Shown piece by piece: positions 39,324 through 49,279 of a stretch of DNA of 64,000 bases; position 1 is the stretch's first letter, and every line of letters starts with the position of its first letter. The notes beneath the pieces are model-generated. The model ran no database searches and was not told the DNA's origin. It saw only the letters and a list, made by a program, of their open reading frames with translations. Position numbers and translations under genes: made by a program. The stretch spans positions 21,417 through 85,416 of the forward strand of contig JANYDU010000026.1 of assembly GCA_025359805.1 (NCBI GenBank), given 5' to 3'. The DNA comes from Bacteroidota bacterium. Lineage in GTDB: Bacteria; Bacteroidota; Bacteroidia; UKL13-3.

Positions 39324-39737
39324 CTATTTTGTTGCATCAAGTGTTACCACTTCTTCACCTGCTTCATTAATCAACCCTCTTCTCCCATTAAGTGCTACAA
39401 TGGCCAAACCATTTTTAAACGGACCGATATAATCGTATTTTACGGGAATATATTCTTCACCTGCTTCATTAATAAAACCATATTTATTGGCAATTTCTAC
39501 TTTAGCTCTTTTGTCTTCCCAAGGGTAAATATTATCATATTTGCAAGGCACAAATTCTTCGCCTGTTGTATTAATAAAGCCTTGTTTTTTATCTTTCTCT
39601 ACTTTGGCAATTCCATTTTTAAACGGATGAATAATATCATATCCAGATCTTGGTTTAGCCGCAGTTTTTTGCGCAAATGCTGGTATTGTAAATAATAAAA
39701 TAACTCCAATAAATATACTTTTTAACAATCTGCTCAT
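39324..39737 (-). CDS. WG repeat-containing protein
   Basis: Signal peptide and three units like FKNGIAKVEKDKKQGFINTTGEEFVPCKYDNIYPW. Confidence 0.85.
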   Translation of the reverse strand: MSRLLKSIFIGVILLFTIPAFAQKTAAKPRSGYDIIHPFKNGIAKVEKDKKQGFINTTGEEFVPCKYDNIYPWEDKRAKVEIANKYGFINEAGEEYIPVKYDYIGPFKNGLAIVALNGRRGLINEAGEEVVTLDATK

Positions 39738-39765
39738 TCCTTAAATTTTCGCCAAATATATAAGA

Positions 39766-40755
39766 TTAATTCTTTTTTTCTATTGATGAATTTATGTGTT
39801 CGTTAATGAACTCAAAAGCCCTTTGTTCGCTCCAATATTTTCCATTGGGTAAGGAAATAGAAAATCCCACATGCCCGCCATACTTTGGTGTTTCGAGATA
39901 AAAACAGTTGCTACTTTTTGCTTCTTCAATAGGGAAACAACTTGCTGATAAAAATGGATCATTCAAAGCGCTTACTAGTAAAGTAGGAATTTGGATTGAT
40001 GATAAAAATTGTTTTGAACTGCATTTATTCCAATAATCATTTGCATCTTTAAACCCATGTATTGGTGCTGTATATCTATCATCAAAAGTTTTAAATTCAG
40101 TAATATTTTCAATTCCTATTAAACTAATTTGATTAGGCAATCTTTTCGCTTTGTTTTTCATTTTCTTTTTGAGTGTTTTTAAAAAACGCTGCATATAAAT
40201 TTTATTTCCTCGTTTTGCTAATTCATTGGAAGAGCCCGACAAATCACAAGGCACAGAAAAAGCAACAGCACATTTTATTTTGGTATTTACATTGCTGTTT
40301 TGTTCGCCTAAATATTTTAGCAATACATTTCCACCTAAACTAAAACCAATCATAACTATTTCGGTGTATTTTTTTTTTGTTTCGATATGGGATATAATTT
40401 CTACCACATCAGAAGTTGCTCCGCTGTGGTATGAGGGTAGTTTTAAATTATCAGATCCACTACACCCTCTAAAATTTACAGCACACACGTCAAAATTATT
40501 TTTATTAAAATACTGCGCAAATCCCTTTATATATTGAGAGTTTGAACTGCCTTCAAGACCATGCAATAAAATCAATAGTCTATTACTGTGATTCACCGTC
40601 CAATCTAAATCTATAAAATCATCATCAGATGTTGTAATTCTTTCTCGTTTGTAATTTACTTTAACATTTCTAAAAAGAGCAGGCATAACAGTTTCAAGAT
40701 GCCTTTGCTTAAAAAATTGATGTCCTAAAAACTGAGAGTAGGGAATGAATGGCAT
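39766..40755 (-). CDS. Alpha/beta hydrolase, YheT-like
   Basis: LLILLHGLEGSSNSQYIKGFA...AVNFRGCSGS...MIGFSLGGNVLLKYLGE. Confidence 0.88.
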   Translation of the reverse strand: MPFIPYSQFLGHQFFKQRHLETVMPALFRNVKVNYKRERITTSDDDFIDLDWTVNHSNRLLILLHGLEGSSNSQYIKGFAQYFNKNNFDVCAVNFRGCSGSDNLKLPSYHSGATSDVVEIISHIETKKKYTEIVMIGFSLGGNVLLKYLGEQNSNVNTKIKCAVAFSVPCDLSGSSNELAKRGNKIYMQRFLKTLKKKMKNKAKRLPNQISLIGIENITEFKTFDDRYTAPIHGFKDANDYWNKCSSKQFLSSIQIPTLLVSALNDPFLSASCFPIEEAKSSNCFYLETPKYGGHVGFSISLPNGKYWSEQRAFEFINEHINSSIEKKN

Positions 40756-40849
40756 TTTTTTAACGAATTAATTTAGGTACTAAACATTAAAAAATAAATG
40801 TATTACAATAATTGAGTTTGTTATTATTATTTCTAAGTTAAAGCTGTTA

Positions 40850-42184
40850 TTACAACAACACATTTGCTAAATTGGCCAACTCGCTTCGTTCTCCTTTTTC
40901 TAAAGTGATATGTGCATATAAAGGATTATCCCTAATGCGATCAATTAAATAGGAAAGTCCGTTTGATTGTGAATCTAAATATGGAGTATCAATCTGAAAA
41001 ATATCTCCAGTAAAAACAATTTTTGTACCTTCTCCTGCACGTGTAATAATTGTTTTAACCTCAAGCGGAGTAAGGTTTTGCGCCTCATCAATAATAAACA
41101 TAATGTTTGATAAACTTCGTCCGCGGATATAAGCCAATGGAGTTACCATTAACTTTTCGGTATTAATCATATCGGTAATTTTTTGAAACTCTTTATCAGT
41201 TTCTTTCCATTGATTTTGGATGAGTTTTAAATTATCCCATAATGGTTCCATGTAAGGGTTAATTTTAGATTTAATATCACCGGGTAAAAAACCAATATCG
41301 CGGTTACTCAAAGGAATAATTGGACGAGCTAAATAAATTTGTCGGTAGTTTGTTTTTTGCTCAAGCGATGCAGCTAATGCTAATAAAGTTTTTCCTGTTC
41401 CTGCCACACCTTGTATCGTAACTAATGAAACAGCAGGATTCATAACTGCGTGCATGGCAAATGTTTGTTCGGCATTGCGAGGTTTAATTCCATATGCACT
41501 GCGTTTATCAACCTTCTCAATACTTTCGTTAATTGGATTGTAATAGCACAATACAGACGTTTTATCATTCTTTAAAACATAGTAATGATTTGCCATCGGC
41601 TTTTGTTTAAATACCAAATCATAACTGGCAAAACCTCTTGCATAAATGGTATCTATTACACTTGCTTTTACTTTTTCAACAATGGTTCTTCCGGTATAAA
41701 GTGTGTCAAGGTCTTTTATTTTTCCTGTCTCGTAATCTTGTGCTTGGAGGTTTAATGATTTTGCTTTCAACCTCAAATTCACATCCTTTGTAACCATGAT
41801 TACATTTCTATCCGGATGCTGTTCATGCATAGCAATAGCACCATTTAAAATACGATGATCAGCTTTGCGTTCGCCAAAAACTTTTTCAGCATCCACAGAA
41901 GTTTTGTCGTTCATCACTACTTTAAATTTTCCTCTTCCTCTGCCATTAATTGGAATCCAATCACTCAAGGTATATTCACCCGAAAGCTTATCGAGGTAAC
42001 GAATAAATTCGCGTGCTTCAAAATTGATGGTATCGTTTCCTTTTTTGAAATTATCCAACTCTTCTAAAACCGCTATTGGAATTGCAACATCGTGTTCCTG
42101 AAAATTTTTTATTGCGTTGTGGTCGTATAAAATTACTGAAGTATCTAAAACAAAGATTTTTCGCTCGCTCGTTTTCTTAGCCAT
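40850..42184 (-). CDS. PhoH family protein (PIN plus PhoH ATPase)
   Basis: KIFVLDTSVILYDHNAI (PIN); GVAGTGKTLLALAASL; IIDEAQNLTPLEVKTIITRAGEGTKIVFTGD. Confidence 0.94.
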   Translation of the reverse strand: MAKKTSERKIFVLDTSVILYDHNAIKNFQEHDVAIPIAVLEELDNFKKGNDTINFEAREFIRYLDKLSGEYTLSDWIPINGRGRGKFKVVMNDKTSVDAEKVFGERKADHRILNGAIAMHEQHPDRNVIMVTKDVNLRLKAKSLNLQAQDYETGKIKDLDTLYTGRTIVEKVKASVIDTIYARGFASYDLVFKQKPMANHYYVLKNDKTSVLCYYNPINESIEKVDKRSAYGIKPRNAEQTFAMHAVMNPAVSLVTIQGVAGTGKTLLALAASLEQKTNYRQIYLARPIIPLSNRDIGFLPGDIKSKINPYMEPLWDNLKLIQNQWKETDKEFQKITDMINTEKLMVTPLAYIRGRSLSNIMFIIDEAQNLTPLEVKTIITRAGEGTKIVFTGDIFQIDTPYLDSQSNGLSYLIDRIRDNPLYAHITLEKGERSELANLANVLL

Positions 42185-42408
42185 GTTCAAAAATTAAAAA
42201 ATATAACTACAATGATTATCAAATATTGTTAAGCCAATAATAATAACTACAAAAAAGTTTTAAACAGATGTGGAGAGTTTGAAAAGATGTTGTTGTTAGC
42301 GGATAGTCGATAGTTAAAAAAAGTTCAAGCAAAAAAACTCATTATCTACATTAACTGCCAACCCAATAAACTCTTTCAACTTTCAATCTTAAATAGTAAA
42401 CTCGAAGT

Positions 42409-43377
42409 ATGGATTTTAAATTGTCGTTTGATATTAAACCACCCTCTTCAAAAATAAATATTCAACAAAAATTATTGTTGATGGGTTCTTGTTTTGCTGA
42501 GCATATTGGAGAGCAATTGCGCTATCATAAATTTGATACATTGGTTAATCCAAATGGAATTTTATTTAATCCAGTTAGCATTTTTAATGCAGTAAAATGT
42601 TATTCAGATAAAAAAATATTGGATGAACAAGAGTTGTTTCAACACAACGATTTATGGTACTCTTGGGAGCATCACGGACTATTTTCTGATGTAAAAAAAG
42701 AAGTTGCTTTGCAAAAAATAAATGACTCTCAACAGCAGGCAATATCTTATTTTAACCAAGCGGATTATTTAATATTTACTTTTGGTTCGGCTTATGTGTA
42801 TGAGCTAAAAGAAACGAATAAAATTGTTGCCAATTGCCACAAAGTTCAACAACAAAAGTTCAATAAAAAGTTACTATCTGTTGATGAAATTGTCAAGTGT
42901 TATGAATCCATTTCTTCTTCACTAAATAATAAAAAAATTATTTTTACGGTAAGTCCGGTTAGGTATATTAAAGATGGAGTTGTTGAAAATAATATTAGTA
43001 AAGCAATTTTGATTCAATCTATTTATGAGTTGATAAAAAAATACCCAAACTGCTATTATTTTCCTGCTTATGAAATTGTAATAGATGAATTACGTGATTA
43101 TCGTTTTTTTGAAAAGGACTTTGTTCACCCCAATAAATTAGCCATTGAGTATGTGTGGGAACGTTTTAGTGAAACCATGTTTGATTACGAAACAAAAAGT
43201 ATATTGGAAGAGTTGAAACAAATTTTAACAGCAAAACAACACAAACCCTTTCATAGAAACACAAAGCAACATCAACAGTTTCTAAAAACCTATTTAGATA
43301 AAACAAATGCTTTAGTTGAGCAATTTCCGTTTATAAAAATGAAAGAAGAGCAAGATTACTTCTACAATAATCATTAA
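42409..43377 (+). CDS. GSCFA domain-containing protein
   Basis: LLMGSCFAEHIGEQLRYHKFDTLVNPNGILFNP. Confidence 0.92.
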   Translation: MDFKLSFDIKPPSSKINIQQKLLLMGSCFAEHIGEQLRYHKFDTLVNPNGILFNPVSIFNAVKCYSDKKILDEQELFQHNDLWYSWEHHGLFSDVKKEVALQKINDSQQQAISYFNQADYLIFTFGSAYVYELKETNKIVANCHKVQQQKFNKKLLSVDEIVKCYESISSSLNNKKIIFTVSPVRYIKDGVVENNISKAILIQSIYELIKKYPNCYYFPAYEIVIDELRDYRFFEKDFVHPNKLAIEYVWERFSETMFDYETKSILEELKQILTAKQHKPFHRNTKQHQQFLKTYLDKTNALVEQFPFIKMKEEQDYFYNNH

Positions 43378-44129
43378 CAACTATGGGTATAAAACCATAA
43401 CAACGGATTACCAATTGCATCAACTAAGTTAATCCAACCAGTATAACTTTTTATCAAATTTGGCTCATCATTTTTATCAGCTATACACGGATTTTTTTTG
43501 TAATGATTTACCTTCACTTTACACCAATTTCCTTTGCATTCTCCTGTTGGTATAATCACATATTCATCACCTTTCATTTTCTTAATTATTTTTGAATTTG
43601 CAGATGGTAGTGCAAATAAATTCATCCCAATATCTTTCGGAAAAAAGCCATTTAATTTTCCAGTACTTTTTATAATAAATTCTTTCCAAGTAAAAATTCC
43701 ATATTCCATTTTGTGTAGTTCATACACACTAATCCAAAAATTTCCTTTAGGAGTAAAAATGCGAACGTAGCCATTCTTCACTTCATCATAAGCATAACAA
43801 TAGGTTTCAAAACCCACTTCCTGAAACAATTCTATTCCTAATAATTCAGGCTTTGCGCCTTTAGTTTTTATATAGAGTTTTTCATAATGATGCTCATCTT
43901 CATTTGGATCACCAACACGGCATATTTTTCCTTTACGTTTTCCTCCTTCATTTTCATATAAAGAAATCATACTATCAGGAAATAGCACACAGCAGAATGA
44001 ATCTCTTCTATCACTTGATAAAAAATGTTTGGGTAAGATAAGCCCTGTTCGATATTGTGCAAATAGTAAATTTGAAATTAACAATATGAAAAGTATTCCA
44101 AGAATTTTTCTCATCACACAATTATACAA
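43374..44129 (-). CDS. Secreted hypothetical protein, SH3-like
   Basis: Signal peptide; NLFALPSANSKIIKKMKGDEYVIIPTGECKGNWCKVKV resembles a bacterial SH3 segment. Confidence 0.5.
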   Translation of the reverse strand: MYNCVMRKILGILFILLISNLLFAQYRTGLILPKHFLSSDRRDSFCCVLFPDSMISLYENEGGKRKGKICRVGDPNEDEHHYEKLYIKTKGAKPELLGIELFQEVGFETYCYAYDEVKNGYVRIFTPKGNFWISVYELHKMEYGIFTWKEFIIKSTGKLNGFFPKDIGMNLFALPSANSKIIKKMKGDEYVIIPTGECKGNWCKVKVNHYKKNPCIADKNDEPNLIKSYTGWINLVDAIGNPLLWFYTHSC

Positions 44130-44153
44130 ATAAGTATGAGAAATGGAGTCGTT

Positions 44154-45386
44154 CTATTTAAAATTAGGATTGTATTCGTAAACTACTTGAAAAGAATTTT
44201 TACGAATATCAGGAGATAATTGCCCCAATTTAAAATCTTGTAATTGAGGAGTTGGATCACAAATAGAGTATTTATGTCCTTTGTAAATTATTGGTTTCCC
44301 AATTGGTTTATTAAATTGAACAGCAATGGTTACATGTGTTGGATACATCAAAGCAATCATTGGAAGATTGTATATTTCTTTTACTAAATAAAAAAACAAT
44401 GCTGCTCTATCATCACAATCACTATGGTCATAAAGAAGCGTTTGTTCTGGTGATAAACGTTTTTCTTTACCGAAGTTATCCTGATCGTTTTCAAATAAAA
44501 AAGCATAACGAGTAAAGTGCATTAAGTAATCAACTCCGTCTTTTTGATTCATGGTTTCCAAGTTTTTTTTAAGTGCAGGAATCAATGAACTGTATGTTTC
44601 TTTACTAAGTGGAATATTAAAATAAGATTCAAAATCAACAATAGGATAATTCGCAAAAATATTTTCTACTTGAGGGTTTAACTTCACTTTAAAGTGATAA
44701 CTCGTTTCATGATAATTAAATTGAATATCTTTTTCTGAGTAGGAATCGGCTCTAAAATTTGGTAATTGATTTACTTTGTAGGAGAAAGATTTTATCGCTT
44801 CGGGAATCAAAATTTCAACCTCATAAATTTTATTTTTTTCAAAATCTATTTTACCATAATCATGATAATTTAAACATACATATTGTTTTCCTGCTTTTGT
44901 ATAAAATGGAATATCATAAATATTGTCGTCACTCTTCACATAAAACAGTAATTGATTGTTGCCAATGGCAAGTGTTGCATCATATCCTGATTTGGTTAAC
45001 AAAAACCATTTGTACAAAGTATAGCGATGATAATTATCAGACTTAGAACTTATTTGTTGTGCTGTTTTACGAATAAGTTGATAATAAAACCAATCATTTA
45101 ATTGGTGACTTTCCTTATAAATAATTAAAGAGTGAATGAGTGATTGGTAGTTGCTTTCATTAATTGTTTGGTAAAATGCTTTTACTGATTGATTGGATAA
45201 TGATGAGGTAAAATCAACAAAAACAGAATGATCTATTTCTAAATTAATGGTATCACCATAAAATTCAAAGGTCACATTTTGGGCATTCCATTGGCTGTAT
45301 AAAACCTTTGGCGTTGTGCTTAATAATGAAATAAAAAATAATATAAGAAGCCTGACTTTCAATTCTGTTCTGAAATTACAAAACAA
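44154..45386 (-). CDS. Secreted protein with transglutaminase-like C-terminal motif
   Basis: YDHSDCDDRAALFFYLVKEIYNLPMIALMYPTHVTIAV..ICDPT, Cys/His/Asp order as in transglutaminase-like folds. Confidence 0.55.
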   Translation of the reverse strand: MFCNFRTELKVRLLILFFISLLSTTPKVLYSQWNAQNVTFEFYGDTINLEIDHSVFVDFTSSLSNQSVKAFYQTINESNYQSLIHSLIIYKESHQLNDWFYYQLIRKTAQQISSKSDNYHRYTLYKWFLLTKSGYDATLAIGNNQLLFYVKSDDNIYDIPFYTKAGKQYVCLNYHDYGKIDFEKNKIYEVEILIPEAIKSFSYKVNQLPNFRADSYSEKDIQFNYHETSYHFKVKLNPQVENIFANYPIVDFESYFNIPLSKETYSSLIPALKKNLETMNQKDGVDYLMHFTRYAFLFENDQDNFGKEKRLSPEQTLLYDHSDCDDRAALFFYLVKEIYNLPMIALMYPTHVTIAVQFNKPIGKPIIYKGHKYSICDPTPQLQDFKLGQLSPDIRKNSFQVVYEYNPNFK

Positions 45387-45471
45387 AAATAATAATAATT
45401 AACGATAAGTTAACATTAGCAACAGGTAAATTATAAAGAATGTAATTTTATGATGTATAATTAAAAATATA

Positions 45472-45912
45472 CTAAGCGTATGAGCCACCTTTTATATAGC
45501 TTTCCAAGCTTTCAATAGTTTCTTTTTGGGAGTGTATAACAAGGTTTACCACATCACCAATAGAAATCATTCCAACTAATTTTTCATCTTTGAGAACTGG
45601 TAGATGTCTGATTTTATGATCCGACATGAGCGACATGCACTCAAAAATATTCGCATCAACTGAAATGGTAATTAAATCTTTCGTCATCACATCTTTAACG
45701 AGAGCTTCTTTAGAAAAAATTCCTTTTAGAATTAGTTTTCGAGCATAATCTCTTTCCGAAAAAATACCGCAAATTTCATCTCCATCAATTACAAGTAATG
45801 CTCCTATCTCTTTTTCGGCCAAAATGGTTAATGCTTCGTAAACGGTTTGGTTAGGATGAACAGAGTAAATTTCATTACCTTTTTTTGAAATGATTTTATT
45901 AACGGTTAGCAT
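45472..45912 (-). CDS. CBS domain-containing protein
   Basis: Two CBS motifs: VYEALTILAEKEIGALLVIDGDEICGIFSERDYARKL / IFECMSLMSDHKIRHLPVLKDEKLVGMISIGDVV. Confidence 0.92.
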   Translation of the reverse strand: MLTVNKIISKKGNEIYSVHPNQTVYEALTILAEKEIGALLVIDGDEICGIFSERDYARKLILKGIFSKEALVKDVMTKDLITISVDANIFECMSLMSDHKIRHLPVLKDEKLVGMISIGDVVNLVIHSQKETIESLESYIKGGSYA

Positions 45913-45999
45913 ACAAATAAAATTAAAGGTTTGAATATGAATGTATAAGCAAGATATAAAATATTCTCATTTGTCTATGATATATTTCTATGTTTGTGT

Positions 46000-46875
46000 T
46001 TAACCTCGAACCAAAACCTCCAATACATTTCTAATAGTTTGGTCAATTATTTTATTGGGATGTTTACTAAACTCATGAGTTATTCTATTGGCTAAAATAG
46101 CATTTATCGAAACAGCTTCGTGCCCCAATAATTTTGCCATTCCATAAATACCTGCTGTTTCCATTTCAAGATTAGTAATGTAAAACTGATTGTGATTAAC
46201 GTTACTCAATCGTTTAATAAGATTTGAAATTTTTACATTTCCACGTAACATACGTCCTTGTGGAGCATAAAATCCACAACATGTTGCGGTAATTCCTATT
46301 TGCATATTAGGAAATTTATTAATCAAATTTCCTGGAGATTGAACCAAATAGGATGAAATGAATGGGCTATTTAATTGCTGCTGTATTTCCTGATGAAGTT
46401 CTGCTTCGTGATGAGAAAATGGAAGTGCATAAAAATTCATCAAACTATCCAAACCTAAACCATGTGATGATGCTAAAATAGTATCAACTAAAATATTTTT
46501 TTGTATAGAACCCGATGTGCCAATACGTATAAATTTTAAGGTTGTTTTTTTTGTTTTTATTTCTCGTTTTTTTAAATCAATATTTACCAAGGCATCTAGT
46601 TCATTCATTACAATATCGATATTATCTGTACCTATTCCTGTTGATAAAACGGTTAATCTTTTGCTTCCAATAAAACCAGTATGAGTAACAAATTCTCGTT
46701 TATTTTTTTTGATTTCGATGGCATCAAAATACTTAGAAACCTCGGGGACTCTATCCTGATCTCCAACCAAAATAATGTTATCGGCAATATCTTCGGGTAA
46801 TAAATGTAAATGATAAACAGAACCATCATCATTTAAAACCAATTCACTTTCTAAAATATTTTTCATTTCATTCAT
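46000..46875 (-). CDS. Nucleoside phosphorylase (uridine phosphorylase-like)
   Basis: NIILVGDQDRVPEVSKYFD...TGFIGSKRLTVLSTGIGTDNIDIVMNELDAL...NLEMETAGIYGMAKLLGHEAVSINAILANR. Confidence 0.88.
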   Translation of the reverse strand: MNEMKNILESELVLNDDGSVYHLHLLPEDIADNIILVGDQDRVPEVSKYFDAIEIKKNKREFVTHTGFIGSKRLTVLSTGIGTDNIDIVMNELDALVNIDLKKREIKTKKTTLKFIRIGTSGSIQKNILVDTILASSHGLGLDSLMNFYALPFSHHEAELHQEIQQQLNSPFISSYLVQSPGNLINKFPNMQIGITATCCGFYAPQGRMLRGNVKISNLIKRLSNVNHNQFYITNLEMETAGIYGMAKLLGHEAVSINAILANRITHEFSKHPNKIIDQTIRNVLEVLVRG

Positions 46876-46889
46876 TCATTTTTTTGAAC

Positions 46890-46933
46890 TGACAATAATC
46901 ATTTTAAGCATGCACTGTTTGCCATTACATTTG
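46890..46933 (+). promoter_or_regulatory. FNR/CRP-like box plus TACATTTG -7 box upstream of usp
   Basis: TGAC-AATA-ATCA at 46890-46901; TACATTTG at 46926-46933; spacing 37.5 bp. Confidence 0.6.
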
Positions 46934-46959
46934 CGCAGCAAAATACAAAAAGCTATTTT

Positions 46960-47844
46960 ATGGAAAACAAAAAAAAGAATACCATCCTCGTACCTGTTGA
47001 TTTTTCTGACATTGCCTCACATGCTTTAGACCACGCCATTCAGGTTGCTAAACATTTTGATAATGATATTGCATTGCTTCATATTGTGGAGGAAGCCATG
47101 CTGAGCAGCTTACTTTCATTTGGTAAAAATGATCAAAAAGAAGAGTTAGCAAGAGAGGCTGTGCAAACTCGTTTAGATAAAATTAGTGCCGATATAAAAT
47201 TAAAAAGTAATATTAATTGCACCACACACGTGAAGTTCGGAAGAATTTATAAATTGATTGCCGAAACCGCTGCTAAATTAGGTTGTGATAGCATTATTAT
47301 GGGCTCAAATGGTGCTGCAGGTATGGAACAAATTATTGGAAGTAATGCCTCACGCGTTATTAGTCACTCAACAGTTCCTGTAGTAGTTGTAAAATCTTTA
47401 CAACCCATAAATGGATATAAAAATATTGTGTTTCCATTGGATTTAACTGCCGAATCAAAGCAAAAAGTAAACTGGGCTATTCATTTGGGAAAATCATACA
47501 AATCAACTATTCATATTCTTACTTATAAAATTGGTGATGAGATTTTGGATAATAAAATGAAAGCCAACTTACACCAAATTGAAACCATGCTTACTAAAGA
47601 AGGAATCGATTTTAGTGAAAAAATATTGGACAAAATGGATGACAATTTTGCAGATGAAACATTAAAATACGCAACAGAAATTCATGCTGATTTGATTTTG
47701 ATTATGACTCAACAGGAAGACAAAGGTTTTAGTGAATATATTATTGGAACTTATGCCCAACAGATTGTAAATAAATCCGACAAGCCACCCGTGATGTGTA
47801 TCAACCCACACCCTACAGCTTTTACAGGAAGCTGGAGTTATTAA
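46960..47844 (+). CDS. Universal stress protein (tandem UspA)
   Basis: TILVPVDFSDIASHALDHAIQVAKHFDNDIALLHIV...IIMGSNGAAGMEQIIGSNASRVISHSTVPVVVV. Confidence 0.94.
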   Translation: MENKKKNTILVPVDFSDIASHALDHAIQVAKHFDNDIALLHIVEEAMLSSLLSFGKNDQKEELAREAVQTRLDKISADIKLKSNINCTTHVKFGRIYKLIAETAAKLGCDSIIMGSNGAAGMEQIIGSNASRVISHSTVPVVVVKSLQPINGYKNIVFPLDLTAESKQKVNWAIHLGKSYKSTIHILTYKIGDEILDNKMKANLHQIETMLTKEGIDFSEKILDKMDDNFADETLKYATEIHADLILIMTQQEDKGFSEYIIGTYAQQIVNKSDKPPVMCINPHPTAFTGSWSY

Positions 47845-47901
47845 TTAAATAGTGAGGAAAGAATAGTGAAATAGTGAGTAACCAGCCAACATTTTAATAT
47901 A

Positions 47902-48441
47902 TCAGCTACTTTTTTTCTTACCAAAACTCGATGATGAAATAGAATCTTTTAAACTGATAAAATCGCTCAGTATAAAAATGATGGTTGCAAATGAAATGAC
48001 TAATTCCATCGACATCAAGAATTTTGCAACAATAGTTCTTGGGCTTATTTGATCATAACCAAAATTGGTAAACGCAAGAACACTATAATACAAAAAATCA
48101 AGATAGCGTTCCCAAAGTGGAATGTTTTTATTGATGCCTATAAAACTGTTAACATCAATTTCGCTTAAACAAAAAAAATCAATACTAAAAGAAATGATAA
48201 TAAGCGCAACATTGGTTGCCATAAATAATAAAAAAGTATGATATGGAGTATTCTTTAATGAAACCTCAATAATTTTTTTAAAGCTAAACACCATAAAATA
48301 AACAGCTTTGCTTAAAGCAATAATTGCAATGGTAAAAATGGTAATATTTTTATTGATGTTTTCAAATCCATCAATCCAAAATATAAATATTCCTAAAAAA
48401 ATAACTGTAGCGTATTTAAAAATCGTTTGTAAAATATTCAT
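47902..48441 (-). CDS. Two-TM ion channel family protein, atypical filter
   Basis: Several TM segments; pore-like YYSVLAFTNFGYDQISPRTIVAKFLMSMELVISFATIIFILSDF. Confidence 0.75.
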   Translation of the reverse strand: MNILQTIFKYATVIFLGIFIFWIDGFENINKNITIFTIAIIALSKAVYFMVFSFKKIIEVSLKNTPYHTFLLFMATNVALIIISFSIDFFCLSEIDVNSFIGINKNIPLWERYLDFLYYSVLAFTNFGYDQISPRTIVAKFLMSMELVISFATIIFILSDFISLKDSISSSSFGKKKSS

Positions 48442-48442
48442 A

Positions 48443-49156
48443 CTATAATTTTATTTTTTGTTTATTCACTTCTTCCATTATTTCTAATTGCGTTTGTTCT
48501 ATTTCATGCAAATGATTACCTTGGTGCCTAAGCATAAAATCAATTTTTTCGTGTAACATTCTTATTTCAATTTCGGCTTTCAAATTTACTTTATAATCAT
48601 TTTTTGAACGCAATCTATCTCGTGTTTCTTGTCGGTTTTGACTCATCATAATTACTGGTGCTTGTATAGCCGCAATACACGAAAGAATGAGATTCAACAA
48701 AATATATGGGTACGCATCAAAACCCTTATTCAATAAATAAAAGGTATTAAATGCCATCCACAACAAAACTAAAAATAAGAATGAAATAATAAACGTCCAG
48801 CTTCCTCCAAATGCTGCAATTTTATCCGAAATTCTCTCCCCAAAAGAGAGGCTTTCATCAAAATCTTCATCCACATCTTCTGCCATCAAATCATTATCAT
48901 TAAAACTATCAATCACTTCTTTTTCAAGTGCAGATAATGCCCCCTTTTCCTTCTCCACCATTTTAGCTATTTGAATTTTCCTGTATTTATTCAAATCATC
49001 GGCACAAATAAATTCCTTTTCTTCACACTTAATTCCATCTGCTCTAATTTGTTCAATAATTGCTTTTCGTACTGCAAATACTGGGGTTAAAAACTCTTCA
49101 GGTTTTGGCAAACCACATACTAAACAAGTTGATAGTTTATTTTCTTTGTTATTCAT
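48443..49156 (-). CDS. DUF1003 domain-containing membrane protein
   Basis: SFGERISDKIAAFGGSWTFIISFLFLVLLWMAFNTF...YPYILLNLILSCIAAIQAPVIMMSQNRQETRDR; MNNKENK start preferred because the -7 box lies downstream of the track start. Confidence 0.88.
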   Translation of the reverse strand: MNNKENKLSTCLVCGLPKPEEFLTPVFAVRKAIIEQIRADGIKCEEKEFICADDLNKYRKIQIAKMVEKEKGALSALEKEVIDSFNDNDLMAEDVDEDFDESLSFGERISDKIAAFGGSWTFIISFLFLVLLWMAFNTFYLLNKGFDAYPYILLNLILSCIAAIQAPVIMMSQNRQETRDRLRSKNDYKVNLKAEIEIRMLHEKIDFMLRHQGNHLHEIEQTQLEIMEEVNKQKIKL

Positions 49157-49173
49157 ATGGTCATTTATTTTTC

Positions 49174-49229
49174 CAAATGTAGTTTCCAATGATGTTTTAT
49201 TTTCATTAAAACTTATTGATGAATATCAA
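49174..49229 (-). promoter_or_regulatory. Canonical FNR-like box plus TACATTTG -7 box upstream of DUF1003/channel pair
   Basis: TTGAT-GAAT-ATCAA at 49216-49229; minus-strand TACATTTG at 49181-49174; spacing 48.5 bp. Confidence 0.65.
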
Positions 49230-49279
49230 CAGCATTCAACTCATAAATTTTACTATTTTCGCATCCCTAATTTAATAAC

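Noticed and set aside
42209-42219. TGATTATCA upstream of phoH considered as an FNR site
   Set aside because: Half-sites lack the N4 spacer and no correctly spaced TACATTTG box was found.
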